From the NCBI RefSeq assembly GCF_001025175.1, contig NZ_AP012324.1:1798001-1862000 (forward strand): a stretch of 64,000 bases of DNA, in the 5' to 3' direction. Below are positions 11,458-20,144 of the stretch, piece by piece; within the stretch, counting starts at the first letter, position 1; each line of letters begins with the position of its first letter. The stretch comes from Bifidobacterium breve DSM 20213 = JCM 1192 (GTDB lineage Bacteria; Actinomycetota; Actinomycetes; Actinomycetales; Bifidobacteriaceae). The position numbers and the translations under genes were made by a program. Below the pieces are notes generated by a model that saw only the letters and a program-made list of their open reading frames with translations, had not been told where the DNA came from and made no database searches.

Positions 11458-12468
11458 TCAATTCATCATGGCCGAGGGGACAAAACTGGCTCGCGGCACC
11501 AGCTCGGTCGTCAGCAGAATGTGCCGTCGCACCCGACGCTCATGCTTCAACCCATCGATCAGGGTGGAGAATGCCATGCGCGCCAACTCCCTTTGATCGA
11601 TTGCATATGAGCTCAGCGACGGTGACGTGTACCGAGCGATCGACTGGTTGTTCACGCTTACCACGGCCAACTCGTCAGGAACCGCCACGCGTAGCGCGTT
11701 CAATGCTTGCAATGCCCCCACCGCGAGCACATCAGCCGCCACGATCAGACCGTCGGGCATGGTGCCTGTCCCGCGATGGTCAGAAACCAATTGCTCCGCG
11801 AGACGATAGCCGTTCTCCACGGTGAACGTGCCGGACGAATACACCAGCCCGTCCGTTTCCAATCTCAAGTGAGTAGCCCACTGACGGAACGACAGCTCGC
11901 GGATATCCTCCGGATAATCATGCGTACCCATGATGCTGCCTACGCCGCCAAGAAACGCGACACGCTTGCGGCCCGTCGCGATCATTGCATCCAGAGCGTC
12001 CAGCATCGTCTGCGACAGATCGGGTCGCACCGAATCGAACAGATGAGGCGCCGGATTCGTGTCGATACACACGCCATGAGGCAGCACCGCGTGCAACGCA
12101 CGTAAATCCGCCTCGGGGAACACCGTGGCACCCACGGTGATGAACCCGTCGAACTCCGATGCGCGCTCCGTCAGCTCATGTATGGAACGGATGGATGCGG
12201 GAGGGTCCAATTCCATCGATTCCGCGCACTCCGCAAGGACTTTCCGCAGATCGGCGAAGTATACATCCTGTAGCTCCTCCCCAGACGGAGGCGCATCCAG
12301 CACTGCGATCGCAGGGCGGAACACGTTGCGATACCCCAGCTCTTCGCATACACGCAGCACACGCCGCCGCGTCTCCTCCTTGATGGAGAACGATGAGTCG
12401 TTCAGCAGACGCGACACCGTGCTCTGCGACACCCCGGCCCGTTCCGCGACTTCCTTGAGCGTGGCCAT
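11458..12468 (-). CDS. LacI-family transcriptional repressor of the lac module
   Basis: The 336-residue protein starts MATLKEVAERAGVSQ with a standard LacI helix-turn-helix (STVSRLLN) and hinge. A periplasmic-binding-protein-like sugar domain follows. The start at 12468 has GGGGAGG nine bases upstream. A palindrome 20 bases before the start (12489-12506) resembles sites in front of lacS and lacZ, so it probably represses itself and both lac genes until a galactoside is bound. Its nearest structural genes point to lactose or its products as inducer. That is inference from context. Confidence 0.88.
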   Translation of the reverse strand: MATLKEVAERAGVSQSTVSRLLNDSSFSIKEETRRRVLRVCEELGYRNVFRPAIAVLDAPPSGEELQDVYFADLRKVLAECAESMELDPPASIRSIHELTERASEFDGFITVGATVFPEADLRALHAVLPHGVCIDTNPAPHLFDSVRPDLSQTMLDALDAMIATGRKRVAFLGGVGSIMGTHDYPEDIRELSFRQWATHLRLETDGLVYSSGTFTVENGYRLAEQLVSDHRGTGTMPDGLIVAADVLAVGALQALNALRVAVPDELAVVSVNNQSIARYTSPSLSSYAIDQRELARMAFSTLIDGLKHERRVRRHILLTTELVPRASFVPSAMMN

Positions 12469-12488
12469 GACATCCTCCCCGCAAACTT

Positions 12489-12506
12489 TAGTAAAGGGTT
12501 TTACTA
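12489..12506 (-). promoter_or_regulatory. LacI-type operator in front of lacI
   Basis: TAGTAAA-GGGT-TTTACTA has perfect 7-bp arms. Its inner GTAAA-N4-TTTAC equals the lacS site. The position just before the ribosome site fits autoregulation. Confidence 0.65.
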
Positions 12507-12548
12507 CAGCATAACCCGAGATTTGCAAGATGCCCCGTTGCCCGCTGT

Positions 12549-12760
12549 CTATTTAGAAGTGCAACGCCCTTGTTTGTCGGTTAATTCTAGCAGTTCGTCG
12601 GCGAACGCCTCGGCCGGCGTGCGGTAGCCGAGCACCCACATGGGACGGTTGTTGATCTCGTCCACGATGGCCTGCACGTCGGCGGCCATGGACGGTTCGA
12701 TGCGGGAGCGTTTGGGCAGGTAGCGGCGGATCACGCCGTTGCGGTTCCCGTCGTGCGGGT
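12549..12760 (-). pseudogene. IS30-family transposase, C-terminal remnant
   Basis: The residues GNRNGVIRRYLPKRS, then DVQAIVDEINNRPMWVLGY and RTPAEAFADEL, are the conserved end of IS30 transposases. The catalytic DDE domain and the N-terminal helix-turn-helix are missing and no second inverted repeat is evident. It separates the lac module from the nah module and shows that this boundary has been rearranged by insertion elements. Confidence 0.85.
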
Positions 12761-12887
12761 GTCCATCATGTCGTTCATGTCCATCGGTCCTTTCCATGTG
12801 GTTTCCATTTCGGACACCACCCGCCTGCCATGCGCGCAGCGCATGGCCCGGGGCCGTGTTCCCGCTCCGATAATAATGAATGCAAAA

Positions 12888-12922
12888 GCACCCTACCCCG
12901 GAAGGAGATTGGGGTAGGGTGC
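12888..12922 (-). terminator. nahS terminator
   Basis: GCACCCTACCCC and GGGGTAGGGTGC make a 12-bp stem. On the minus strand it is followed by TTTTGC, about 50 bases beyond the nahS stop. Confidence 0.85.
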
Positions 12923-12973
12923 CTATCTTTGTCGACGGAAGATACCGACGTTATTCACCGTTTGGATTATTGG

Positions 12974-14299
12974 TCACTGAACGGTGAAGCCTTGATCCTT
13001 GGCGTAATCCTTTAGAGCCTTCTGCCAGTTGTCTGCGGCTGTTCTGAAGGAGGTTTTGCCCTCGAAGAACGATCCCATGCTGTCGCCGTAGATGGAGCGG
13101 GCGTAGGGTTCGAAGGGCAGGAACTCCCATTTGCCGGTGACATCCTTGGCGGCTTGGGAGAAGATCTCGTTGTATTTCTGTCCTCCGAAGAACTCGTTGT
13201 CGCTGCCGTCGGTGTTCTTGAGCGTGGTCCTGGTGAGGAAGTCCTTCTGGTTGAGGGTCTTGGTGGTGGCGGGGAAGCTGCCGTTGGATACGCGGGCGTC
13301 GATGCCTTCGTCGTTGGTGGTGACGTATTCGACGAACTTTTTGGCGGCGTCGAGTTTGCCGTCGGGGATCTTCTTGGCGATGGCTAGTCCGCTGCCGCCG
13401 TATTCGCCGTTGATGGGCGTTCCGTCGATGGTGGGCAGGAGGGCTACGCGGAATTTGCCGGTGGCTTGGGGCACGCCCTGCAGGAGGTTGTTGGCCATCC
13501 ATGCGCCGCTGATGAGACTGGCGATGGAGCCGCCACCCAGTGACTTCATCCAATCGTCGGTCCAGCTCTTCGTGTGGACGTCGATGAGGTCTTCGTCGCG
13601 CATCTTCTGCCAGAGGTCCATGAACCGCTGGGCGCCTTTGTCCTTGGTGATATTGATGGTCAGTTTGTCGTCGTTGAGTTTGTAGGCGTGGCCGCCCATA
13701 GCCCACATCATCGCGTTGAACAGGCCACCGTCGCCGGAGTCGGAGGTGATGTAGGAGCCGGTGGCGCGGATCTTCTTCGCGTCTTCGTAGAACTCGTCCC
13801 AGGTGGCCGGTGGTTCGCTGATGCCGGCCTTGTCGAACACGTCCTTGTCGTAGAAGTAGGCCATGGGGCCCGAGTCGGCGGGCATCGCGTACAGGCCGCC
13901 GTTGATGTTCACGGAGTTCCATGTGCCGGGGGTGAACGTGTCCTTGAGCTTGGCGGTGTCGTAGACCTTGCTCAGGTCCATGAGCGTGTCCGAATGCACG
14001 AACTGCGGGATGGCGAGGTATTCGATCAGGGTGACGTCAGGCAGACCGCTGCCGGCTTGGGCCGCGTTGTTGAGTGCGGTGTAGGTCTCGTTGGGTTGGC
14101 CGACGTTGCTCACCTTCACCGTGATGTCAGGATTGGCCTTCATGAAGGATTTGGCGGCGCGATTGATGCTGGTGTCCCACGACCATACCGTCAGTTCGGT
14201 CTTGCCCGAGCTTGTGGTCGTGTTGCCGCATCCCGCGAGAGGGATGAGCAGGGCTCCGATGGCAGCCGTGGCTATGACTGCGCGCGTGGTGTTGTTCAT
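12974..14299 (-). CDS. nahS: ABC sugar-binding lipoprotein NahS
   Basis: The 441-residue family 1 solute-binding protein begins with a lipoprotein signal (hydrophobic stretch then IPLAGC at the lipobox) and is anchored on the outer face of the membrane. Typical cluster features follow: ELTVWSWD near the mature N-terminus and a conserved GPMAYFYDKDVFDKAG. It should capture an HMO or N-acetylhexosamine-containing sugar. No intact permease or ATPase is adjacent; only a broken permease remains at 15633-15994, so it must use permeases encoded elsewhere or be non-functional in uptake. The start at 14299 is chosen because it yields a proper signal peptide. Symbol from recalled B. breve nahS-nahR-nahA order. 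Confidence 0.85.
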   Translation of the reverse strand: MNNTTRAVIATAAIGALLIPLAGCGNTTTSSGKTELTVWSWDTSINRAAKSFMKANPDITVKVSNVGQPNETYTALNNAAQAGSGLPDVTLIEYLAIPQFVHSDTLMDLSKVYDTAKLKDTFTPGTWNSVNINGGLYAMPADSGPMAYFYDKDVFDKAGISEPPATWDEFYEDAKKIRATGSYITSDSGDGGLFNAMMWAMGGHAYKLNDDKLTINITKDKGAQRFMDLWQKMRDEDLIDVHTKSWTDDWMKSLGGGSIASLISGAWMANNLLQGVPQATGKFRVALLPTIDGTPINGEYGGSGLAIAKKIPDGKLDAAKKFVEYVTTNDEGIDARVSNGSFPATTKTLNQKDFLTRTTLKNTDGSDNEFFGGQKYNEIFSQAAKDVTGKWEFLPFEPYARSIYGDSMGSFFEGKTSFRTAADNWQKALKDYAKDQGFTVQ

Positions 14300-14528
14300 G
14301 TTGGTCTTCTTTCCGTGCCTGACCGTCTCTGGCCGTAGCAACTACTTTGTTTGGACGTCGAGCATAATTATGTACAGAGATGGGAAACTCGTCAAAACAC
14401 CAGCGTTTTCATATTGTCAGTCCCCTGATGGGCGCTATTCTGAAAGCCGTTCGAGGATGACGCCGGGATGTCTGTCCCGATAATGTGATTCCGCATTTCC
14501 GCAATCGTCTCACCCGAGGATGGCTCCC
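14300..14528. promoter_or_regulatory. nahS-nahR divergent control region
   Basis: This intergenic stretch must hold both promoters. A 10-bp palindrome CATAATTATG (14363-14372) lies in the middle and can serve as the nahS -10 (CATAAT on the minus strand) or as a NahR half-site. A ROK repressor usually binds such a shared region. No second exact copy was found before nahA. Confidence 0.4.
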
Positions 14529-15704
14529 ATGTACGCTAAATCCAATCCCAGCGACGCAAGGGCCAACAACCGCAGACTGTTGTTCCGGCTGCTGTTCCCC
14601 GACCGGCAACTGTCGCGCGCCGACCTATGCAAGGAGACGGGGCTCTCGCGCGCCACTGCGACGGACGTGACCGGCGAGATGATCGACGACGGCCTGCTAC
14701 GTGAACTGGGGTCGGGGAAACGGGATGGCCGTGGCAAGCCGGGCACCTTGCTGGCCATCGATACGGATGTGCTTCGTCTGATATGCATCGATCTGTCGCA
14801 CCCGTATGTGATGACCGGTGCCGTGATGGATCTGCGGGCCAGAATCGTGGAGCGTCGCGAACGTGTGCTTGATGATGGCGACCGGGTCGATCTCGACGAT
14901 GTGCTCTCGCTTGTGGGCCAGATGATCCGGCTTGCCAGTTCGGGGCTTGTCGGCATCGGCGTCGCAGTCCCCGGCGTGGTCTCCGGCGCGGGGAGGGTGA
15001 TCTCCAGTTCCAATCTCGGCTGGGACGACGTGGAGCTTCGCGACATGCTCGAAGGCGAGTTCTCGCTGCCGGCCCGAGTGGACAACGACGCGAACGCCGC
15101 GCTGCTCGCCGACCACTTCCTCGGGCACGGCAATCCCAACTGCCTGCTTGTGCAGATCACCCGGGGCATCGGCGCGTCGGTGCTGCTGAACGACGAGTTC
15201 GTGGATGGCGACGACCATGCGGCCGGCGAGATCGGCCATGTTGTGATCGACCCGAACGGTCCGGCATGCACCTGCGGCAAGCGCGGCTGCCTGGAGACCT
15301 ACGTCTCCGCCATCGCGTTGCGCGACCGCATTCGCCGGGACCCGAATCGGCGCGCGGACATCCTGGCCGAAGCTGGTGCGAGGCTCGGCGAAGCTCTGGC
15401 CATGCCGGTGAGCCTGCTGAATCTTCATGACATCGCCGTCTACGGACCTCCCGACATCGTCGGCGAGACGCTGCTCAATGCATGCGACGAGACCGTCAAC
15501 TCCTTGTCACGGAACGACTACCAGAGCGGTATGCGGGTGCGTCGGTGTGAGCTCGGCGACGACGCCACTCTGCGAGGGCAGGCGGTCTCCGTGCTGCGCG
15601 AGATCGTGGGCGGGCGCGGGCTGTACGCGGCGACCACGCAGGTGGACAAGTCCTGCTTTGAGGCGGCCCAGCTGGACGGCTGCTCAAAGCTGCGCTGCTA
15701 CTAG
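14529..15704 (+). CDS. nahR: ROK-family transcriptional regulator NahR, C-terminus altered by a fusion
   Basis: An N-terminal winged helix (LSRADLCKETGLSRATATDV) precedes a ROK sugar-sensing domain with the zinc signature CTCGKRGCLE and GIGVAVPGVVS. ATG 14520 overlaps the GAGG ribosome site, so ATG 14529 is the better start, giving 391 residues. The last 24 codons (TTQVDKSCFEAAQLDGCSK onward) are not ROK sequence. They match the EAA loop of an ABC sugar permease, in frame, and end at a TAG inside that former permease gene. A deletion has therefore joined nahR to a permease fragment. It probably represses nahS and nahA. Confidence 0.85.
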   Translation: MYAKSNPSDARANNRRLLFRLLFPDRQLSRADLCKETGLSRATATDVTGEMIDDGLLRELGSGKRDGRGKPGTLLAIDTDVLRLICIDLSHPYVMTGAVMDLRARIVERRERVLDDGDRVDLDDVLSLVGQMIRLASSGLVGIGVAVPGVVSGAGRVISSSNLGWDDVELRDMLEGEFSLPARVDNDANAALLADHFLGHGNPNCLLVQITRGIGASVLLNDEFVDGDDHAAGEIGHVVIDPNGPACTCGKRGCLETYVSAIALRDRIRRDPNRRADILAEAGARLGEALAMPVSLLNLHDIAVYGPPDIVGETLLNACDETVNSLSRNDYQSGMRVRRCELGDDATLRGQAVSVLREIVGGRGLYAATTQVDKSCFEAAQLDGCSKLRCY

Positions 15705-15994
15705 CAGATCACCGTGCCGCCGATCAAGCCGAGCCTGATAGTCATCACGATGCCGTCGGTGATCTGGGACTTCAACGTGTTCAACCAGATCTGGCTCGTC
15801 TCCCAGGGAGGCCCCCGCGAGACGACCGCGACAATCGGCATCTTCACCTATAAGAAGGCGTTCGTGTCGTTCGGCGTGGCGGCACCGGCACCGGCGCCGC
15901 CACGAGCGTGCTGGTCACGCTCATCCTGCTCGCCCTGACGAGCGTGTACATCCGCTACCTGCTCAATCCGTGGAGGACCTGCGACCACGAATAG
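15633..15994 (+). pseudogene. ABC sugar permease (MalF type), C-terminal remnant
   Basis: Starting inside the nahR frame, the sequence encodes the EAA-loop FEAAQLDGCSKLRCY, a TAG at 15702, then QITVPPIKPSLIVITMPSV and IWDFNVFNQIWLVSQGGP. Near 15885, in a GGCACCGGCACCGG run, the frame slips. The true tail (TSVLVTLILLALTSVYIRYL) continues in another frame to the stop at 15992-15994. A nonsense codon and a frameshift plus loss of about two thirds of the gene make it dead. It is the likely former partner of NahS. Confidence 0.85.
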
Positions 15995-16009
15995 GGCAAC
16001 CGCAAACCA

Positions 16010-16048
16010 CGGCGTCGGGACCATCTCCGTACAATGGCCCCGACGCCG
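16010..16048 (+). terminator. Hairpin between permease remnant and nahA
   Basis: CGGCGTCGGG and CCCGACGCCG enclose a 19-nt loop. There is no T-run after it, so it may be an imperfect terminator that partly insulates nahA from nahR transcription. Confidence 0.5.
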
Positions 16049-16116
16049 CACACGCCATCTCAGGACCGAACGAAACCCAAAACAATCCTTAGCGTCATCC
16101 CAAGAAAGGAACCTCC

Positions 16117-18138
16117 ATGAACGGTCAAACATCTCTGCAAGGATGGACCATCATCCCCATGCCGCAAACCATGCAGCATAAAGCGAACATCGCATTGCTG
16201 CCAATGTGCGGACGAATCAACGAAGCGCGCGCAGTCGGTGACGATCGGCACATACTTGCCGTGCAGCTCATCGACGACATCCGCGCAGCCACCGGATTGG
16301 AATGGGATATCGCCACCGGCGACCGCTGGCCGGGATTCATCACCTTGACGACCTTTGACGACCCCCATGCACACCCGTCCGGTGCATATACGCTCGATGT
16401 CACCCCGGACGGCGTGACCGTAGCGGGAGCGGATTTCGAGGGTGTGCGTAACGGCGTGCAGACTTTGCGTCAGCTCATCCGCCAATGCGGCGCCGCCCTG
16501 CCCTGCCTGCACATCGAGGACCGACCCGCCTTCGAAACGCGCGGCTACTACCTCGACGTCACCCGCGGGCGCGTCCCCACCCTCGACTGGCTCAAACACT
16601 GGGCCGACAAGCTCTGCCTGTACAAATACAACCAGCTCCAGCTCTACATCGAACACACCTTCGCGTTCGACTCGATGAGCGAGACCTGGCGCGGTTCCAG
16701 CCCGCTCACCCCGCGCGACATCCTCGAATTCGACGACTACTGCGCCGAGCGCGGCATCGAGCTGGTCCCGTCGGTCTCCACGTTCGGACACCTCTACATG
16801 GCCCTGCGCACGCAATCCCTGCGCGACCTCGGCGAGTTCCCCGAAACCGCCGACGAGCCGTTCGGGTTCATCGACCGCATGCACCACCACACATTGAACA
16901 TCGGCGACGACCACGCCTTCGCCCTGTCGTGCCGGCTCATCGACGACTACCTGCAACTGTTCCGCTCCAACAAATTCAACATCTGCGCCGACGAGACCTT
17001 CGACCTCGGCAAGGGCCGGTCCAAGCCCCTCGCCGACCGCATCGGCGTCGCGGCCATGTACGCCGACTACGTCACCCGCCTGTGCCGCCACCTCGAAGCC
17101 CAGGGCAGACGGCCGATGATGTGGGGCGACATCGCCCTCGAACACCCCGAGATCCTCGACCGGCTCCCCGAAACCGTCACCCTGCTCAACTGGCAGTACG
17201 ACCCTCAGGTCACGGACGAGAAGATCCGCACCGTCGCCGAATCCGGTGCCAAGCAGATCGTATGCCCGGCCGTATGGTGCTGGAACGCGCTCCTGCCGCG
17301 CATCGACGACGCCTGGAGCAACATCACCCGCATGGCCCGCTACGGCAGGCAATACGGCGCCCAGGGCATGCTTGTCACCGACTGGGGCGACTTCGGCCAT
17401 GTCAACGACCCACGCATGGCCATCCCCGGCATGATCATCGGTGCACAGGAATCATGGAACCCGGGACGAATCCCGGATGAGGCCGACATGCTCCGCCGTA
17501 TCTCCCAACTCGAATACCACGACGCCAGCGGAGAACTGCTTGATATTCTTACGCATGCAAGTCATGCGGCCAGTTTCGAATGGAACCACCTGATCACTTG
17601 GCTGGAACTTGATGACGGACAAGGCGGAGTCAACACCGGGGTCCTGCAAACCATCCCGGGACTGCTGCCGGAAAACGAACGACCGGACGATGTGATCCGT
17701 TCCCTCCAGAACGAAAGCAAGACACCGTCACTTGCGGAATCCCGACGAATGCTGCTCCGCTATCTGAAACACCGCATCACGCTCGGCGAAACCGCAGATC
17801 ACCTTCTGCAGGCCAGCGCCCGTCGAATCTCCGCGATCACCGCGACCGCAGGACCGCGGAACGCAGGAAACGCCGCTGCATTCCGCATAGCCGTCGAGGG
17901 GCAGCGACTGCTGAACCGGGTTGGCCTCCGGCTTGCGTCCGAGACCGGGATCACTGACACTTTGCAGCCGAACACCACATCTCAACATGACGATGAGGCG
18001 AACCTTGCTGAAGCATTGGAGATCTGGATGGAGGCGTATGCGACGCAATGGAGCACGGTCAGCCGAGACTCCGAACTCCGTCGTCTGCAAGATACGGTGT
18101 GGAAGTTAACGGACCATCTGCGCTTCCAATCCGTCTGA
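16117..18138 (+). CDS. nahA: Intracellular beta-N-acetylhexosaminidase, GH20
   Basis: The 673-residue enzyme has the GH20 alpha/beta domain followed by the TIM barrel. The catalytic Asp292-Glu293 pair lies in NICADETFDLGKG and enables substrate-assisted cleavage via the N-acetyl group. There is no signal peptide, so it removes non-reducing GlcNAc from imported oligosaccharides such as lacto-N-triose II, leaving lactose for LacZ. The ATG follows AAAGGAACC. The family often carries GGDE at the active site; here ICADE replaces it, as in intracellular bifidobacterial GH20 enzymes. About 250 residues follow the barrel without a recognised domain. It ends in a strong terminator. Confidence 0.9.
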   Translation: MNGQTSLQGWTIIPMPQTMQHKANIALLPMCGRINEARAVGDDRHILAVQLIDDIRAATGLEWDIATGDRWPGFITLTTFDDPHAHPSGAYTLDVTPDGVTVAGADFEGVRNGVQTLRQLIRQCGAALPCLHIEDRPAFETRGYYLDVTRGRVPTLDWLKHWADKLCLYKYNQLQLYIEHTFAFDSMSETWRGSSPLTPRDILEFDDYCAERGIELVPSVSTFGHLYMALRTQSLRDLGEFPETADEPFGFIDRMHHHTLNIGDDHAFALSCRLIDDYLQLFRSNKFNICADETFDLGKGRSKPLADRIGVAAMYADYVTRLCRHLEAQGRRPMMWGDIALEHPEILDRLPETVTLLNWQYDPQVTDEKIRTVAESGAKQIVCPAVWCWNALLPRIDDAWSNITRMARYGRQYGAQGMLVTDWGDFGHVNDPRMAIPGMIIGAQESWNPGRIPDEADMLRRISQLEYHDASGELLDILTHASHAASFEWNHLITWLELDDGQGGVNTGVLQTIPGLLPENERPDDVIRSLQNESKTPSLAESRRMLLRYLKHRITLGETADHLLQASARRISAITATAGPRNAGNAAAFRIAVEGQRLLNRVGLRLASETGITDTLQPNTTSQHDDEANLAEALEIWMEAYATQWSTVSRDSELRRLQDTVWKLTDHLRFQSV

Positions 18139-18173
18139 GGCTGCGATTGTGAGATTTCGACCAATCAGATAGC

Positions 18174-18216
18174 GAAATGCCGTGAGGGACCAGATTCAGA
18201 TCCCTCACGGCATTTC
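18174..18216 (+). terminator. nahA terminator
   Basis: GAAATGCCGTGAGGGA is perfectly matched by TCCCTCACGGCATTTC, a 16-bp stem 36 bases after the nahA stop. Confidence 0.85.
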
Positions 18217-18309
18217 CTATACGAAGGTGTGTCACGTATCGCGAGGGGGCGGTGACGTTTTGTTGGACTTCGTTGTCTGAATGGTCGTTCGCAACGATAG
18301 CACGCACGT

Positions 18310-18460
18310 TCAGGCGACGAGCATGCCGTCGTAGCGGTCGATGACCGGCGGCAGGTACATCTTGCCCGCCGGGATCCCGGACTCGGTAATGTCCGTGACC
18401 CACAGCTCGTTCGGGTTCGCGGCGCGGGTTCGGGCGAATCCGGCGTCTGGCACAAGACCG
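18310..18460 (-). pseudogene. IS3-family transposase fragment
   Basis: The minus strand encodes FARTRAANPNELWVTDITES and GIPAGKMYLPPVIDRYDGML, the first catalytic-Asp region (WVTDIT) of IS3/IS150-type OrfB. Stops on both sides leave only about 50 codons. It marks the right edge of the rearranged nah region. Confidence 0.8.
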
Positions 18461-18573
18461 TCATCTGCTGGCTCGTCCTGGTCGTATACCTGTACATCCA
18501 ATGCGAAAACTATGCGTTCGCCGCCCTGCCGCTCCTCGTGTTCGCTGCCTCGAAGGTGAGGCGCGAGCGCTGA
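18437..18573 (+). pseudogene. C-terminal fragment of an unknown membrane protein
   Basis: Reading plus-strand from within the IS3 fragment, the frame gives GVWHKTVICWLVLVVYLYI then a second hydrophobic run ALPLLVFAASKVRRER and a stop, followed by a hairpin at 18579-18607. Two membrane segments with a positive tail and a downstream terminator look like the real end of a gene whose front was lost at the IS junction. I do not recognise the family. Confidence 0.35.
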
Positions 18574-18578
18574 TTCCT

Positions 18579-18607
18579 CGCGGGCCGACGCATCGACGCG
18601 GCCCGCG
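18579..18607 (+). terminator. Hairpin after membrane-protein remnant
   Basis: CGCGGGCC and GGCCCGCG form an 8-bp stem with a 13-nt loop, placed six bases after the stop of the fragment. Confidence 0.5.
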
Positions 18608-18651
18608 ATGGATCAAAATCCAGAATAACCGACATTCGCCGCTGTTCCGTC

Positions 18652-18751
18652 TTTCGCCCAAGGCGTATTCTCCCCGTATCTTGAGGTGCATCATGTATTG
18701 TCGCGGCTAACTAACCGGCGAAACGCGGCATGTTTCGCATTTTGGGCGAAA
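18652..18751 (+). promoter_or_regulatory. Leader with two inverted repeats before the ABC operon
   Basis: TTTCGCCCAA (18652-18661) is inverted as TTGGGCGAAA (18742-18751). Nested between them are GCGAAAC (18718-18724) and GTTTCGC (18732-18738). The last copy ends about 25 bases before the first permease start, so these could be operator sites or alternative RNA hairpins. The rest of 18217-18776 is covered by the remnants listed. Confidence 0.4.
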
Positions 18752-18776
18752 AGCCCAAGGCCCACAGGAGGTATTG

Positions 18777-20144
18777 ATGACGTTCGTTGCACGGTCGGTG
18801 CGCTATGTGCTCAGAAAACGAGTGCGAACCATAGTGCTCCTCATAGTACTGACCATCATAACGGCGAGTATGCTATCCACGATCGCGGTTTCTCGGGCAG
18901 CTCAACAGGCCGCCGGACGAATCGAGAAGGAAGCGGTCGGTGGATTCGTGCTGGCCAGCAACCTGCAGGGCAGCATGCTCACGCCTCGCGGAGGCGGCAT
19001 GGTGCGTCCCGCCGACGTGCGCCGGATCGCCCAACTGCCCGGGGTCGATTCGTATATGGTCCGTCAGAACGCCACCGCCGATCTCGTGGGGGCGAATGTG
19101 GCGAAGGTCCCCGGCGGCGATGATTACGATGCGACCAAGGAGCAGCAGTTCGGCAACGCCGCCAACGTCATAGGCACGAATGATTCGTCGAAACTCAACG
19201 TGTTCACGTCGCGCACGCTCGGCATGGCCGAAGGACGACACCTGAAGGCCTCCGACAAGTACACGTCGATGATCCATGAGGATCTCGCCAAAGCCAACGG
19301 GCTCAAAGTCGGAGACACGCTCACGCTCAAGGCCAACGCCTACGACGCCGACAACGAATCACATTCGACGGCGACCGTCAAGACCACCATCGTGGGCATA
19401 TTCAAGGGCGACAGCGCCAGAAAGGTATCCAGCCGAGCGGAACTCACCGCCAACACCATCTACACCGATCTGGATACCACACGCGATCTGTACCAGTACA
19501 AGGACGGCAAGGAAATATACCAGGACGCCACCTTCGTGCTGTCCAAAGGCGTTGACGTGGAGAAGACCATGGATGCCGCGAAGAAACTCCCGGTGGATTG
19601 GAACAACTATCAGATCACGCGCAACGACCAGTATTCGTCGAGCATGCTGCATGCCGCCCGCGGCGTGCGCTCCATGATGCGCGGCGCCCTGATCGGCGTG
19701 ACCGTCTCGGCCGTGCTCGTGCTCAGTCTCATGCTGCTGCTGTGGATGAACGACCGCCGTCAGGAGATGGGCATACTGGTGTCCCTTGGCGTCGGCAAGC
19801 CCTCCCTGGTCGCCCAATACCTCACCGAGATGATGCTGATCGGTCTGCCGTCCCTTGCCCTCGGCTGGCTGTGCGCGCAGGGAATGGCCCAATGGCTCGG
19901 CACCACGGCGCTCCATTCCGTGAACGCCTCCGCGGCGAAGGAGCTGAGCAGCATGGGGCAGGTCGGCGGCGATCTTGAATCCAGCATGTCGGTGCGCACC
20001 CTGGATTCGCTCACGGTGTCGGTCGACGGGACCGCCATGCTGTACGTGGCGCTCGGACTGTTGGCGGTGATGCTGGTGTGCGTCGCGGTGGCGTGCATGC
20101 CGATGCTGCGCAAATCGCCGCGAGACCTGTCGGAGATTCGATGA
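18777..20144 (+). CDS. FtsX/MacB-type ABC transporter permease (first)
   Basis: The 455-residue protein has one membrane segment near residues 15-40, a large extracytoplasmic domain, and three more segments near 295-320, 345-370 and 415-440, the typical FtsX/LolE layout. The start at 18777 follows AGGAGG. It begins an operon with a second permease (four-base ATGA overlap) and an ATPase. Such exporters move peptides, antibiotics or lipoproteins, or work mechanically on the cell wall. No regulator or bacteriocin gene is adjacent, so the substrate is unknown. Confidence 0.85.
   Translation: MTFVARSVRYVLRKRVRTIVLLIVLTIITASMLSTIAVSRAAQQAAGRIEKEAVGGFVLASNLQGSMLTPRGGGMVRPADVRRIAQLPGVDSYMVRQNATADLVGANVAKVPGGDDYDATKEQQFGNAANVIGTNDSSKLNVFTSRTLGMAEGRHLKASDKYTSMIHEDLAKANGLKVGDTLTLKANAYDADNESHSTATVKTTIVGIFKGDSARKVSSRAELTANTIYTDLDTTRDLYQYKDGKEIYQDATFVLSKGVDVEKTMDAAKKLPVDWNNYQITRNDQYSSSMLHAARGVRSMMRGALIGVTVSAVLVLSLMLLLWMNDRRQEMGILVSLGVGKPSLVAQYLTEMMLIGLPSLALGWLCAQGMAQWLGTTALHSVNASAAKELSSMGQVGGDLESSMSVRTLDSLTVSVDGTAMLYVALGLLAVMLVCVAVACMPMLRKSPRDLSEIR

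Noticed and set aside
12549-12797. Intact 82-residue gene
   Set aside because: It is only the C-terminal end of an IS30 transposase with an unrelated N-terminal stretch.
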